NCBI GenBank assembly: GCA_046292445.1
Contig: JBKBQT010000043.1
Coordinates: 1-18,950, forward strand
DNA: 18,950 nucleotides
Origin: CALIZF01 sp046292445
Lineage (GTDB): Bacteria > Pseudomonadota > Alphaproteobacteria > Rhodobacterales > Rhodobacteraceae
Reading direction: 5' to 3'
The stretch's first letter is position 1. Each line of letters starts with the position of its first letter. This document shows positions 1 to 7,194 of this stretch, piece after piece. Under the pieces are notes generated by a model. That model was not told the origin of the DNA, searched no databases, and was given only the letters and a program-made list of their open reading frames with translations. The position numbers were made by a program, and so were the translations under genes.

Positions 1-198
1 GACGGCCGGCACGACGGCTGGGGCGCCTTCGGCACGCCGACCCATGCCCCGGTGCACATCATGGGCATGACCCATGTCGAATTCGGCCCCTGGGGCGGGG
101 TGGACGGGCGCCACGGCTGGGGCATCCGGCGCGAATGGACGCTGCTGGACGAAACCGCGATCTGGAAACAGATCCTGCTGCATACCGGAGACCTCTGA
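1..198 (+). CDS. C-terminal fragment of a small NTF2/SnoaL-like protein (partial)
   Basis: The window opens inside this reading frame; 65 codons are visible before the TGA at 196-198. The readable tail has an aromatic-rich segment (HVEFGPWGGV) followed by GIRREWTLLDETAIWKQILL, which resembles the last two beta strands of NTF2-fold SnoaL-like/ester-cyclase proteins, where a G-x-I-x-x-E-W-x-L-x-D pattern is common. That resemblance is from memory of the family and the N-terminal part is missing, so function is not assignable. The stop overlaps the start of the next gene by one base (TGATG), which points to a shared operon and translational coupling. Codon use and phase fit the neighbours. It could be another small alpha+beta protein. 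Confidence 0.6.
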   Translation, partial: DGRHDGWGAFGTPTHAPVHIMGMTHVEFGPWGGVDGRHGWGIRREWTLLDETAIWKQILLHTGDL

Positions 199-1166
199 TG
201 ACCGCGCAAGACACCGCGCCCAGCATCGTCCGCTATGGCGAGCTGCGCCCCTGCAAGACCGCCTTCATCGACGCCCATACGCCGGGGTCGGACCAGAAGG
301 AGAATTTCACCATCATCGGCGGCGGGGTCAGCGAAAGCGCCGATCAGCACGTCCACATCCGCCAGACGCCGGGCTTCAACATCGGTGCGGCGGGGCAGCC
401 GCCGAAATGCCGCAACTCGCTCCATTCCCACCGGACGGCCGAGGTGTTCTTCGTGCTCAAGGGGCGCTGGCGGTTCTTCTGGGGCCGCTGGGGCACGGCG
501 GGCGAGGTGGTGCTCGAGGAAGGCGACATCTTCAACATCCCCACCGGCATCTTCCGCGGGTTCGAGAACATCGGGACCGATTACGGGATGATCATGGCGG
601 TGCTCGGTGGCGACGATGCCGGGGGCGGGGTGATCTGGGCGCCGCAGGTGATCGCGGATGCGCGGGCCCATGGGCTGGTGCTGGGGGCGAACGGGCGGCT
701 CTACGACAGCGCGAAGGGCGAGGCGCTGCCCCCCGGCGTCGGCCCCATGCCGCTGCTGACCGAGGCCGAGCTTGCCGCCTATCCCGAGCCGGAGGCATCC
801 GCGGTGATCCCCAACCACGTCGCCCGCTATTGGGATCTGGTCGCGCTTGCCGGCCGCAGGCCCGTGACGGTGATCGGCGCGCAGGGCGTGCTGCGCGACC
901 GCCCGGGGTTCGAGGTATCGTTCATGACCCGCGCCTCGGCCCCCGCCGAGCCAGAGCGCCACGACCGTCCGGCGGTGCTCATGCCGATGCGCGGCCACTG
1001 GCGCCTGACCTGGCCGGCGGGCGAGGCGCTGCTCGACCCCGGCGATACCTGCCTTGTCCCCGCCGGCCTGCCCCATGCGGTGGTGCCGTCGATGACCGGC
1101 GAGGCGAGCCTATACCGCGTGATCGGCACGGGCGATCCGGCCGGCCCCACATGGACGCCGGCGTGA
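198..1166 (+). CDS. Bicupin domain protein
   Basis: A 322-residue soluble protein with two cupin barrels. The first (about residues 35-135) carries cupin motif 1 as HSHRTAEVFFVLKG, giving potential metal ligands H76, H78 and E82, and motif 2 as GDIFNIPTGIFRGF. In motif 2 the usual fourth ligand His is replaced by Arg (R120). The second barrel (about 230-315) has a weak motif 1 but a clear motif 2 (GDTCLVPAGLPHAVV, H293). Bicupins include dioxygenases, decarboxylases, isomerases and storage or regulatory proteins; here neither barrel has a full ligand set, so activity is uncertain. The ATG at 198 overlaps the preceding stop by one base and has GGAG at 187-190 as ribosome binding site. The frame stays open upstream to an ATG at 135, but that start would lie inside the preceding gene. 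The 82-base gap after it shows no clear signal beyond the ribosome binding site of the next gene. Confidence 0.85.
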   Translation: MTAQDTAPSIVRYGELRPCKTAFIDAHTPGSDQKENFTIIGGGVSESADQHVHIRQTPGFNIGAAGQPPKCRNSLHSHRTAEVFFVLKGRWRFFWGRWGTAGEVVLEEGDIFNIPTGIFRGFENIGTDYGMIMAVLGGDDAGGGVIWAPQVIADARAHGLVLGANGRLYDSAKGEALPPGVGPMPLLTEAELAAYPEPEASAVIPNHVARYWDLVALAGRRPVTVIGAQGVLRDRPGFEVSFMTRASAPAEPERHDRPAVLMPMRGHWRLTWPAGEALLDPGDTCLVPAGLPHAVVPSMTGEASLYRVIGTGDPAGPTWTPA

Positions 1167-1248
1167 CGGATCCGGCCGCCGCGGCGCCCGGCGACACCGT
1201 GCTGTCGCATGCGGCCGCTACGCCCCCGCAAAACGGAAAGGGTGGCGG

Positions 1249-1899
1249 ATGCGCGCGATCATGTTCGGCTCCATCGGGGTGCTTGCGGAAACCTCGGACC
1301 TGCAGCGGCTCGGCTTCAACGATGCCTTCCGCGAGGCCGGGCTCGACTGGTCATGGTCGCCGCAGGACTACCGCGCGATGCTGCGGCAGTCGGGCGGGCA
1401 GGACCGGATCGCCCGCTATGCGGCGGCGCGCGGCGTGAGCGTGGATGCCCCGGCGCTCCATGCCGCCAAGACGCGGCATTTCCTCGCCCGGCTCGCCGGC
1501 GGCGTGCCGCTGCGCCCCGGCGTCGCGCGGTCCATGGCGGCGGCCGAGGCGGCGGGTCTGCGGCTGGCGCTTGTCTCGACCACGGCGGCCGAGGTGATCG
1601 CCGCCGTGCTCGCCGCGACCGGGCTCGACCGGGCGCGCTTTGCCGCCGTGCTCGACGCCGGGGCGGTGGCGCGGGGCAAGCCGGCGCCCGATGCCTACAA
1701 CGTCGCCCTCGCCCGCCTCGGTCTCTCGCCGGCCGAGGCGCTTGCGGTCGAGGACAACCCCGACGGCTTCGCCGCCGCCCGCGCCGCCGGCCTGCCCTGC
1801 ATCGCCTTTCCCGGCGCGCTGCACGATGCATCCGGCTTTGCCGGGGTGCTTGCCGTGCAAGCGGTGCTTCGCCTGCCCCCGCCTTTCAACCCGAACTGA
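1249..1899 (+). CDS. HAD-superfamily (CbbY/phosphoglucomutase-like) protein lacking the catalytic aspartates
   Basis: A 216-residue protein of the HAD subfamily I/CbbY type. After the N-terminal motif come the helical cap (about 15-90), a motif II-like LALVSTT (108-112), motif III ARGKPAPDAYN with K144, and motif IV VEDNPDGFAAARAAG with E168, D169 and D172. The odd part is motif I. Where active HAD enzymes read F-D-x-D-G-T, this reads MFGSIGVLAET, so the nucleophile Asp is G7, the acid/base Asp is I9 and the Thr is V11. The surrounding residues (LAETSDLQR) still match the CbbY family closely, so this is substitution rather than misframing. Phosphatase or mutase chemistry by the normal aspartyl-phosphate route should be impossible, and a binding or regulatory role is more likely. 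The start has AAAGGGTGG just upstream; the next gene follows after 12 bases. Confidence 0.85.
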   Translation: MRAIMFGSIGVLAETSDLQRLGFNDAFREAGLDWSWSPQDYRAMLRQSGGQDRIARYAAARGVSVDAPALHAAKTRHFLARLAGGVPLRPGVARSMAAAEAAGLRLALVSTTAAEVIAAVLAATGLDRARFAAVLDAGAVARGKPAPDAYNVALARLGLSPAEALAVEDNPDGFAAARAAGLPCIAFPGALHDASGFAGVLAVQAVLRLPPPFNPN

Positions 1900-1911
1900 C
1901 GGAGCCGCCCC

Positions 1912-3033
1912 ATGCCCCTCTTGACCACCCATGTCGGATCGCTCCCCCGCCCGCAGGCCGTGGTCGATTTCCTTTTCGCGCGCGAACGGGGCGAGCCCTA
2001 CGACCGGGACGCCTTCGATGCCTGCATGGCCGATGCGGTGATGGAAAACGTGCGCCGGCAGAAGGCGGCGGGGATCGACATCGTGTCGGACGGGGAATGT
2101 TCCAAGATCAGCTATGCCACCTATGTCAAGGATCGCTATACCGGTTTTTCCGGCGACAGCCCGCGCAACGCCCCGGCCGATCTGAAGATGTTCCCGTCCT
2201 TCCTCGACCGCCTCGCCCGCATGGGCGGCACGCCGCAATACGCCCGCCCGCAATGCACCGGCCCGGTGGAAAGCCGCGGGCAGGGCGAGCTTGCCAAGGA
2301 CATCGCCCATCTCAAGGCCGCCATGGCCGCGCATGGGGTCGCCCGGGGCTTCATGAACGCAGCATCGCCCGGGGTGATCGCGCTGTTCCTGCAGAACGCC
2401 CATTACCCGACGCGCGAGGCCTATCTCCACGCGCTCGCCGAAGCGATGCGCGAGGAATACCGCACCATCCTCGATGCCGGACTCGATCTGCAGCTCGACT
2501 GCCCGGACCTCGCGCTGAGCCGCCACATGCTGTTCGCCGAAAAATCCGACGCCGAATTCCTCGCCATTGCCGAAACGCATGTGGCGGCGCTCGAACGCGC
2601 GCTCGACGGCCTGCCGCAGGGTCGCATCCGGCTGCATATCTGCTGGGGCAACTACGAGGGGCCGCATGTCTGCGACATCGCGATGGACAAGGTCTTTCCG
2701 CTTCTGATGCGGGTGCCGGCGCGGGCGATCCTGTTCGAGACGGCCAATCCCCGCCATGGCCACGAATGGACGGTATTCCGCGACCGGGCGGGGGATATCC
2801 CCGGCGACATGATCCTGATCCCCGGCGCGGTGGATACGACGACCAATTTCGTCGAACACCCCGATCTCGTCGCGCAGCGGCTGGAGCGGTTCGCCCGGAT
2901 CGTCGGGCCGGACCGGGTGATCGCCGGGTCGGATTGCGGCTTTGGCACCTTTGCCGGTTTCGGCGCGGTGGACCCCGAGATCGCCTGGGCCAAGCTCGCC
3001 ACCCTCGCCGAGGGTGCGCGCCGCGTCGGCTGA
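1912..3033 (+). CDS. Cobalamin-independent methionine synthase II-like (MetE catalytic-domain) zinc methyltransferase family protein
   Basis: A 373-residue TIM-barrel protein matching only the C-terminal catalytic half of MetE; full MetE is about 750 residues, so this is the short stand-alone type. It opens with TTHVGSLPRP, typical of the family. The zinc site is visible: H242 and C244 in LHICWGNYEG, E276 in FETANPRHGHE and C342 in AGSDCGFGT, the H-C-E-C set of MetE. Epoxyalkane:coenzyme M transferases use a related H-x-C...C site. It should activate a thiol as a zinc thiolate for alkyl transfer, but the thiol and alkyl donor are unknown and no folate or polyglutamate-binding N-terminal domain is present. 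The stop lies inside a strong hairpin. GGAG sits 7 bases before the ATG. Placement behind the HAD-like and cupin genes suggests catabolism rather than methionine synthesis. Confidence 0.88.
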   Translation: MPLLTTHVGSLPRPQAVVDFLFARERGEPYDRDAFDACMADAVMENVRRQKAAGIDIVSDGECSKISYATYVKDRYTGFSGDSPRNAPADLKMFPSFLDRLARMGGTPQYARPQCTGPVESRGQGELAKDIAHLKAAMAAHGVARGFMNAASPGVIALFLQNAHYPTREAYLHALAEAMREEYRTILDAGLDLQLDCPDLALSRHMLFAEKSDAEFLAIAETHVAALERALDGLPQGRIRLHICWGNYEGPHVCDIAMDKVFPLLMRVPARAILFETANPRHGHEWTVFRDRAGDIPGDMILIPGAVDTTTNFVEHPDLVAQRLERFARIVGPDRVIAGSDCGFGTFAGFGAVDPEIAWAKLATLAEGARRVG

Positions 3034-3042
3034 CGCGGCGCG
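3017..3042 (+). terminator. 11-bp hairpin spanning the MetE-like stop codon
   Basis: A perfect 11-bp inverted repeat, CGCGCCGCGTC (3017-3027) and GACGCGGCGCG (3032-3042), with loop GGCT. The TGA stop (3031-3033) lies partly in the loop and partly in the right arm. The following bases (GCCTTGCCTTG) have only short T pairs, so it is not a textbook intrinsic terminator. It may still stop transcription in a GC-rich genome or protect the 3' end of the upstream message. Confidence 0.4.
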
Positions 3043-3123
3043 GCCTTGCCTTGACTCCGATCGCCCCGGCCACAGCTCTGCACCAGCACCGGCGCCTGTG
3101 AAACGGCAGGGGAGAAAGGCACC

Positions 3124-3783
3124 ATGTCCGACGGTTTCGACGCCATGATCGCCGCTGCCCGCCGGTTTCTGGGCGAGCTGGAGGGCAACAACAACCGCGA
3201 CTGGTTCGAGGGGCAAAAACCCCGCTTCAAGGCCGAGATCGAGGGGCCGGCAAAACTGCTGGTGACGCTGCTGGCCGAGGATCTGTCGCGGCTCACCGGG
3301 ATCGGGCACACCGGCAAGCTGGGGCGCATCTACCGCGATGTGCGCTTCTCCAAGGACAAGAGCCCCTACAACACCTACATCCACGCCTATTGGGAACAGG
3401 GCGCAGGCGCAGGGCCGGGCTGGCTTTTGCACGTCGCGTCCGAGGGCGCCACATTTCTGACCGGCCTTCACGCGCTCGATGCCGACGGGCTGGCCCGGTA
3501 TCGCGCGGCGGTGGACCGCGGCGGCGATGCGCTGCGCGCCGCGATCGACGCGGCCGCGGCGCAGGGCGCGGCGCTGCACGATTTCGACACGCCGCCGCTG
3601 GTGCGGGTGCCCAAACCCTATGCACCGGACCATCCGCATGGCGATCTTCTGCGGCGCAAGCAGATCGCGCTGGGCCTGACGCTGGACGAGGCTGCGATGG
3701 GGGCAGGGCTGATCCCCGCGCTGCACGGCGCGGCCGCGGTGCTGATGCCGTTCTGGCGCTGGTGCGACCGGGCGGCGCGCTAG
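3124..3783 (+). CDS. DUF2461 (TIGR02453) family protein
   Basis: A 219-residue soluble protein of unknown biochemical function. The family hallmarks are plain: FLGELEGNNNRDWFEGQKP near the N-terminus (residues 15-33) and RIYRDVRFSKDKSPYNTYIH (68-87), followed by an aromatic WEQ segment and the C-terminal FDTPPLVRVPKPYAPDHPHG stretch. Length is normal for the family. No signal peptide or membrane segment is seen. The ATG at 3124 is preceded by GGGGAGAAAGG, a strong ribosome binding site. Hairpins lie on both sides, at the previous gene's stop and at its own, so it may be a single-gene transcription unit, though no promoter was recognised in the 90-base gap upstream. No role is proposed. Confidence 0.9.
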   Translation: MSDGFDAMIAAARRFLGELEGNNNRDWFEGQKPRFKAEIEGPAKLLVTLLAEDLSRLTGIGHTGKLGRIYRDVRFSKDKSPYNTYIHAYWEQGAGAGPGWLLHVASEGATFLTGLHALDADGLARYRAAVDRGGDALRAAIDAAAAQGAALHDFDTPPLVRVPKPYAPDHPHGDLLRRKQIALGLTLDEAAMGAGLIPALHGAAAVLMPFWRWCDRAAR

Positions 3784-3809
3784 GCGCGCCGGCAGCGGGC
3801 GGGCCCGCT
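3773..3809 (+). terminator. Two adjacent hairpins at the end of the DUF2461 gene
   Basis: The first is an 8-bp stem CGGCGCGC (3773-3780)/GCGCGCCG (3784-3791) whose three-base loop is exactly the TAG stop codon. The second follows at once: AGCGGG (3794-3799), loop CGGG, CCCGCT (3804-3809). A T-run is lacking (only TT after the second stem). Together they fill most of the 75-base gap before deoC and probably reduce read-through. Confidence 0.4.
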
Positions 3810-3858
3810 TGCGGGGCCACCCGGTCCCGTGCCACGCTATGCGCCGGGGGATCCGCCG

Positions 3859-4854
3859 ATGGACACGATGACCGATACCGCCGCCACGCAGGCGCACCTG
3901 CCCGCCACAACCCCGGCGCGAAACCCCGGCATGCCGCTCGACCTCGACTGGGTCGCATCGGTGCAGGCCAATACCTCGGCCATCGAGCGCCGCGCGGCGA
4001 GCCTGCCGGGGCGGCGGTCGGTCAAGAAGGACTGGCAAGCGGCCTGGCTGTGCAAGGCGATCACGCTGATCGACCTGACGACGCTGTCGGGCGACGACAC
4101 CGAGGGGCGGGTGCGCCGCCTCTGCGCCAAAGCGCGCCAGCCGGTTTCGCCGGCGCTCCTTGATGCGCTCGGGATGACCGGGATCACCACCGGCGCGGTC
4201 TGCGTCTATCACGAGATGGTGCCGGCCGCCGTTGCCGCGCTCGACGGCAGCGGGATCCCGGTTGCGGCGGTATCGACCGGCTTTCCCGCCGGCCTGTCGC
4301 CGCTGCGCCTGCGCATCGCCGAGATCGGGGAATCGGTGCGCGCCGGCGCGGCAGAAATCGACATCGTCATTTCGCGGCGCCATGTTCTCACCGGCAACTG
4401 GCAGGCACTCTACGACGAGGTGGCCGCGATGCGCGCCGCCTGCGGACCCGCGCACATGAAGGCTATCCTCGCCACCGGCGAGCTTGGGACGCTGCGCAAC
4501 GTCGCGCGCGCCAGCCTCGTGTGCATGATGGCGGGGGCGGATTTCATCAAGACCTCGACCGGCAAGGAAGGGGTCAACGCCACCCTGCCGGTGACGCTGG
4601 TGATGGTCCGCGCGATCCGCGACTATCTCGACCGCACGGGCATCCGCGTCGGCTACAAGCCTGCGGGGGGGATATCCAAGGCCAAGGATGCGCTGGTCTA
4701 CCTCGCGCTCATGCGCGACGAGATCGGCCTGCCGTGGTGCCAGCCGGATCTGTTCCGTTTCGGCGCCTCCTCGCTGCTGGGCGATATCGAACGGCAGCTC
4801 GAACACCACGTGACGGGCCGCTATTCGGCGTCCTTCCGCCATCCGATGGGGTGA
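3859..4854 (+). CDS. deoC: Deoxyribose-phosphate aldolase (class I, DERA-like long form)
   Basis: A 331-residue cytoplasmic aldolase that cleaves 2-deoxyribose-5-phosphate to acetaldehyde and glyceraldehyde-3-phosphate. The Schiff-base lysine is K231 in DFIKTSTGKEGVNATLP. The second active-site lysine is K267 in GYKPAGGIS, and the catalytic Asp is D168 in AEIDIVI. Length and the long N-terminal extension (about 60 residues before the barrel) match the eukaryote-like DERA form rather than the 259-residue E. coli enzyme. The chosen ATG at 3859 has GGGGGA at 3846-3851 with a 7-base spacer. A GTG at 3829 in the same frame is possible but has no better ribosome binding site. The aldehyde dehydrogenase gene follows after only 3 bases, a link that makes sense because DeoC releases acetaldehyde. 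Confidence 0.93.
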   Translation: MDTMTDTAATQAHLPATTPARNPGMPLDLDWVASVQANTSAIERRAASLPGRRSVKKDWQAAWLCKAITLIDLTTLSGDDTEGRVRRLCAKARQPVSPALLDALGMTGITTGAVCVYHEMVPAAVAALDGSGIPVAAVSTGFPAGLSPLRLRIAEIGESVRAGAAEIDIVISRRHVLTGNWQALYDEVAAMRAACGPAHMKAILATGELGTLRNVARASLVCMMAGADFIKTSTGKEGVNATLPVTLVMVRAIRDYLDRTGIRVGYKPAGGISKAKDALVYLALMRDEIGLPWCQPDLFRFGASSLLGDIERQLEHHVTGRYSASFRHPMG

Positions 4855-4857
4855 TCC

Positions 4858-7194
4858 ATGACCATCCGCGACATCTTCGAGACGATGGACTATGGCCCCG
4901 CGCCGGAATCGGCGGCCGAGGCGCAGGCCTGGCTGACCGGCCATGCGCGCCGCTTCGGGCACTGGATCGACGGGCGGTTTACCCCGCCGGGTGATACCTT
5001 CGCCTCGGCCAACCCGGCCACGGGGCAGGTGCTGGCCGAAGTGACCCGAGGCACCGCGGCGGATGTCGATGCCGCCGTCGCCGCCGCGGCGCGGGCGCAG
5101 GTGCGATGGGGCAAGACGCCGGGGCACGCGCGGGCGCGGGTGCTCTACGCGCTCGGGCGGCTGGTGCAGAAGCACAGCCGGCTCTTCGCCGTGCTCGAGA
5201 CGCTCGACAACGGCAAGCCGATCCGCGAGAGCAGGGACATCGACATACCCCTTGTCGCGCGGCATTTCGGCTATCACGCCGGCCTTGCGCAGCTTGTGGA
5301 TGGCGAAATGCCGGGCACCGCGCCGATCGGCGTCTGCGGCGCGGTCATCCCGTGGAATTTTCCGCTTCTGATGCTGGCTTGGAAGGTGGCGCCCGCGCTC
5401 GCCGCCGGCTGCGCCGTGGTGCTCAAGCCGGCGGAATACACGCCGCTCACCGCGCTCCTCTTCGCCGAACTGAGCCGCGAGGCGGGGCTGCCCCGGGGTG
5501 TGCTCAACGTCGTCACCGGTGCCGGGGAAACCGGCGCGGCGGTGGTGGCGCATCCGGGGGTGGCCAAGGTCGCCTTCACCGGCTCGACCGAGGTGGGCCG
5601 GCTGATCCGCAGGCAGACGGCCGGGACGGGCAAGGGCCTGACGCTCGAGCTCGGGGGCAAGTCGCCCTATATCGTGTTCGACGATGCCGATCTCGACAGC
5701 GCCATCGAGGGCCTCGTCGATGCGATCTGGTTCAACCAGGGTCAGGTCTGCTGCGCCGGATCGCGCCTGCTGGTGCAGGAAGGCGTTGCGGATCGGTTCC
5801 ATGCGAAACTCAGGCGGCGCATGGGCGATCTGCGCATCGGCGATCCGCTCGACAAATGCATCGACATCGGCGCCGTGGTCGATCCGGTGCAGCGCGCGCA
5901 GATCGCGCGGATGGTCGATGCATCGGGCGGCGAGAAATACCGCAGCCCCGCGCCGCTGCCGGCCTCGGGGTGCTTCTACCCGCCGACGCTCATCACCGGC
6001 CTCTCGCCGGCCGATCCCTTGATGCAGGAAGAGATTTTCGGCCCCGTCCTCGTTTCTGCAACGTTCCGCACGCCGGACGAGGCGGTGCAACTGGCCAACA
6101 ACACGCGCTATGGCCTCGCGGCGACGGTCTGGACCGAGAACGTCAACCTCGCGCTCGACATCGGGCCCCGGCTGCGGGCGGGCGTGGTCTGGGTGAACGC
6201 GACGAACCTGTTCGACGCCGCCGCCGGCTTTGGCGGGGTGCGCGAAAGCGGCTTCGGCCGCGAAGGCGGGTGGGAGGGGCTGGCGGCCTATCGTCGCCCC
6301 GCCGCGCCCGCGAAACCCGCGCGCCCCGTCGCCGCGGTGCCCGCCCCGCCTGCGCCCGAGGTCTCGGGGATCGACCGGACCGCGAAACTCTACATCGGCG
6401 GCAAGCAGATGCGCCCCGACGGCGGCTATTCCGCCGCCGTCTGGTCCGCGCGGGGCCGCCTTCTGGGCCATGCCGGGATCGGCAACCGCAAGGACATCCG
6501 CAACGCCGTCGAGGCGGCGCAGGCCGCGCAGAAGGGATGGGCCGGGGCGAGCGCATGGAACCGGGCGCAGGTGCTCTACTACCTCGCCGAGAACCTTTCG
6601 GCGCGGGCGGCCGAGTTCGCGGCGCGTCTTGCGGACCTGACCGGCAAGCCGGGGGCGGCCGAGGTCGATGCGGCGATCGGCACCCTCTTCACCGCCGCCG
6701 CCTGGGCCGACAAATGGGAAGGGCGCGCGAAACCCGTGCCGATCCGCGGCATCGCGCTGGCGATGAACGAGCCGCAGGGGGTGATCGGCATCGTCGCGCC
6801 GGACGATGCGCCGCTCCTTGGCCTCATCGCCCTTGCCGCGCCGGCCATCGCGCTCGGCAATGCCGTCGTCGCCGTGCCCTCGCGCGCCTTCCCGCTGGCC
6901 GCGACCGATTTCTACCAGGTGCTCGACACCTCGGACGTGCCCGGCGGGGTGTGGAACATCGTCACCGGCCCGGCCGAGGATCTGGGCCGCGCGCTGGCCG
7001 GGCATATGGATGTGGAGGCCGTCTGGGCCTTCGGCCCGCCGGCCCTTGGCGCGATGATCGAGACGGAATCGGTCTCGAACCTCAAGCGCACCTGGGTTTC
7101 CGACCGCGCGTTCGATTGGGCGGCCTGGGACATGCGCGACACGCTGCGCCGCGCGAGCGAGGTCAAGACGGTCTGGGTGCCCTACGGCGAATAG
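4858..7194 (+). CDS. ALDH16-type aldehyde dehydrogenase with a second, inactive ALDH-like domain
   Basis: A 778-residue protein with two ALDH modules. Module 1 (about 1-480) is complete: N167 in VIPWNFPLL, E264 in LTLELGGKSP, nucleophile C298 in FNQGQVCCAGSR and E392 in MQEEIFGPVL. A Pro/Ala-rich linker follows (about 480-503). Module 2 (about 505-778) looks like an N-terminal NAD-binding domain, but the N of the WNFP motif is D (VAPDDAPLL) and no catalytic Cys or LELGGK motif is present. Established family knowledge: bacterial ALDH16 proteins have this fused layout and keep the Cys, while vertebrate ALDH16A1 has lost it. The expected reaction is NAD(P)-dependent oxidation of an aldehyde to an acid. 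Directly behind deoC, acetaldehyde is the obvious candidate substrate (inference). Its last 13 bases overlap the convergent lipocalin gene. Confidence 0.92.
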   Translation: MTIRDIFETMDYGPAPESAAEAQAWLTGHARRFGHWIDGRFTPPGDTFASANPATGQVLAEVTRGTAADVDAAVAAAARAQVRWGKTPGHARARVLYALGRLVQKHSRLFAVLETLDNGKPIRESRDIDIPLVARHFGYHAGLAQLVDGEMPGTAPIGVCGAVIPWNFPLLMLAWKVAPALAAGCAVVLKPAEYTPLTALLFAELSREAGLPRGVLNVVTGAGETGAAVVAHPGVAKVAFTGSTEVGRLIRRQTAGTGKGLTLELGGKSPYIVFDDADLDSAIEGLVDAIWFNQGQVCCAGSRLLVQEGVADRFHAKLRRRMGDLRIGDPLDKCIDIGAVVDPVQRAQIARMVDASGGEKYRSPAPLPASGCFYPPTLITGLSPADPLMQEEIFGPVLVSATFRTPDEAVQLANNTRYGLAATVWTENVNLALDIGPRLRAGVVWVNATNLFDAAAGFGGVRESGFGREGGWEGLAAYRRPAAPAKPARPVAAVPAPPAPEVSGIDRTAKLYIGGKQMRPDGGYSAAVWSARGRLLGHAGIGNRKDIRNAVEAAQAAQKGWAGASAWNRAQVLYYLAENLSARAAEFAARLADLTGKPGAAEVDAAIGTLFTAAAWADKWEGRAKPVPIRGIALAMNEPQGVIGIVAPDDAPLLGLIALAAPAIALGNAVVAVPSRAFPLAATDFYQVLDTSDVPGGVWNIVTGPAEDLGRALAGHMDVEAVWAFGPPALGAMIETESVSNLKRTWVSDRAFDWAAWDMRDTLRRASEVKTVWVPYGE

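Noticed and set aside
3051..3079. TTGACT as a -35 box before the DUF2461 gene
   Set aside because: No acceptable -10 sequence at 16-18 bases; the facing hexamers (AGCTCT and neighbours) do not resemble TATAAT.
3829..3858. Upstream GTG start for deoC
   Set aside because: Adds ten residues (MPRYAPGDPP) without family similarity, and the downstream ATG has a well-spaced GGGGGA site.
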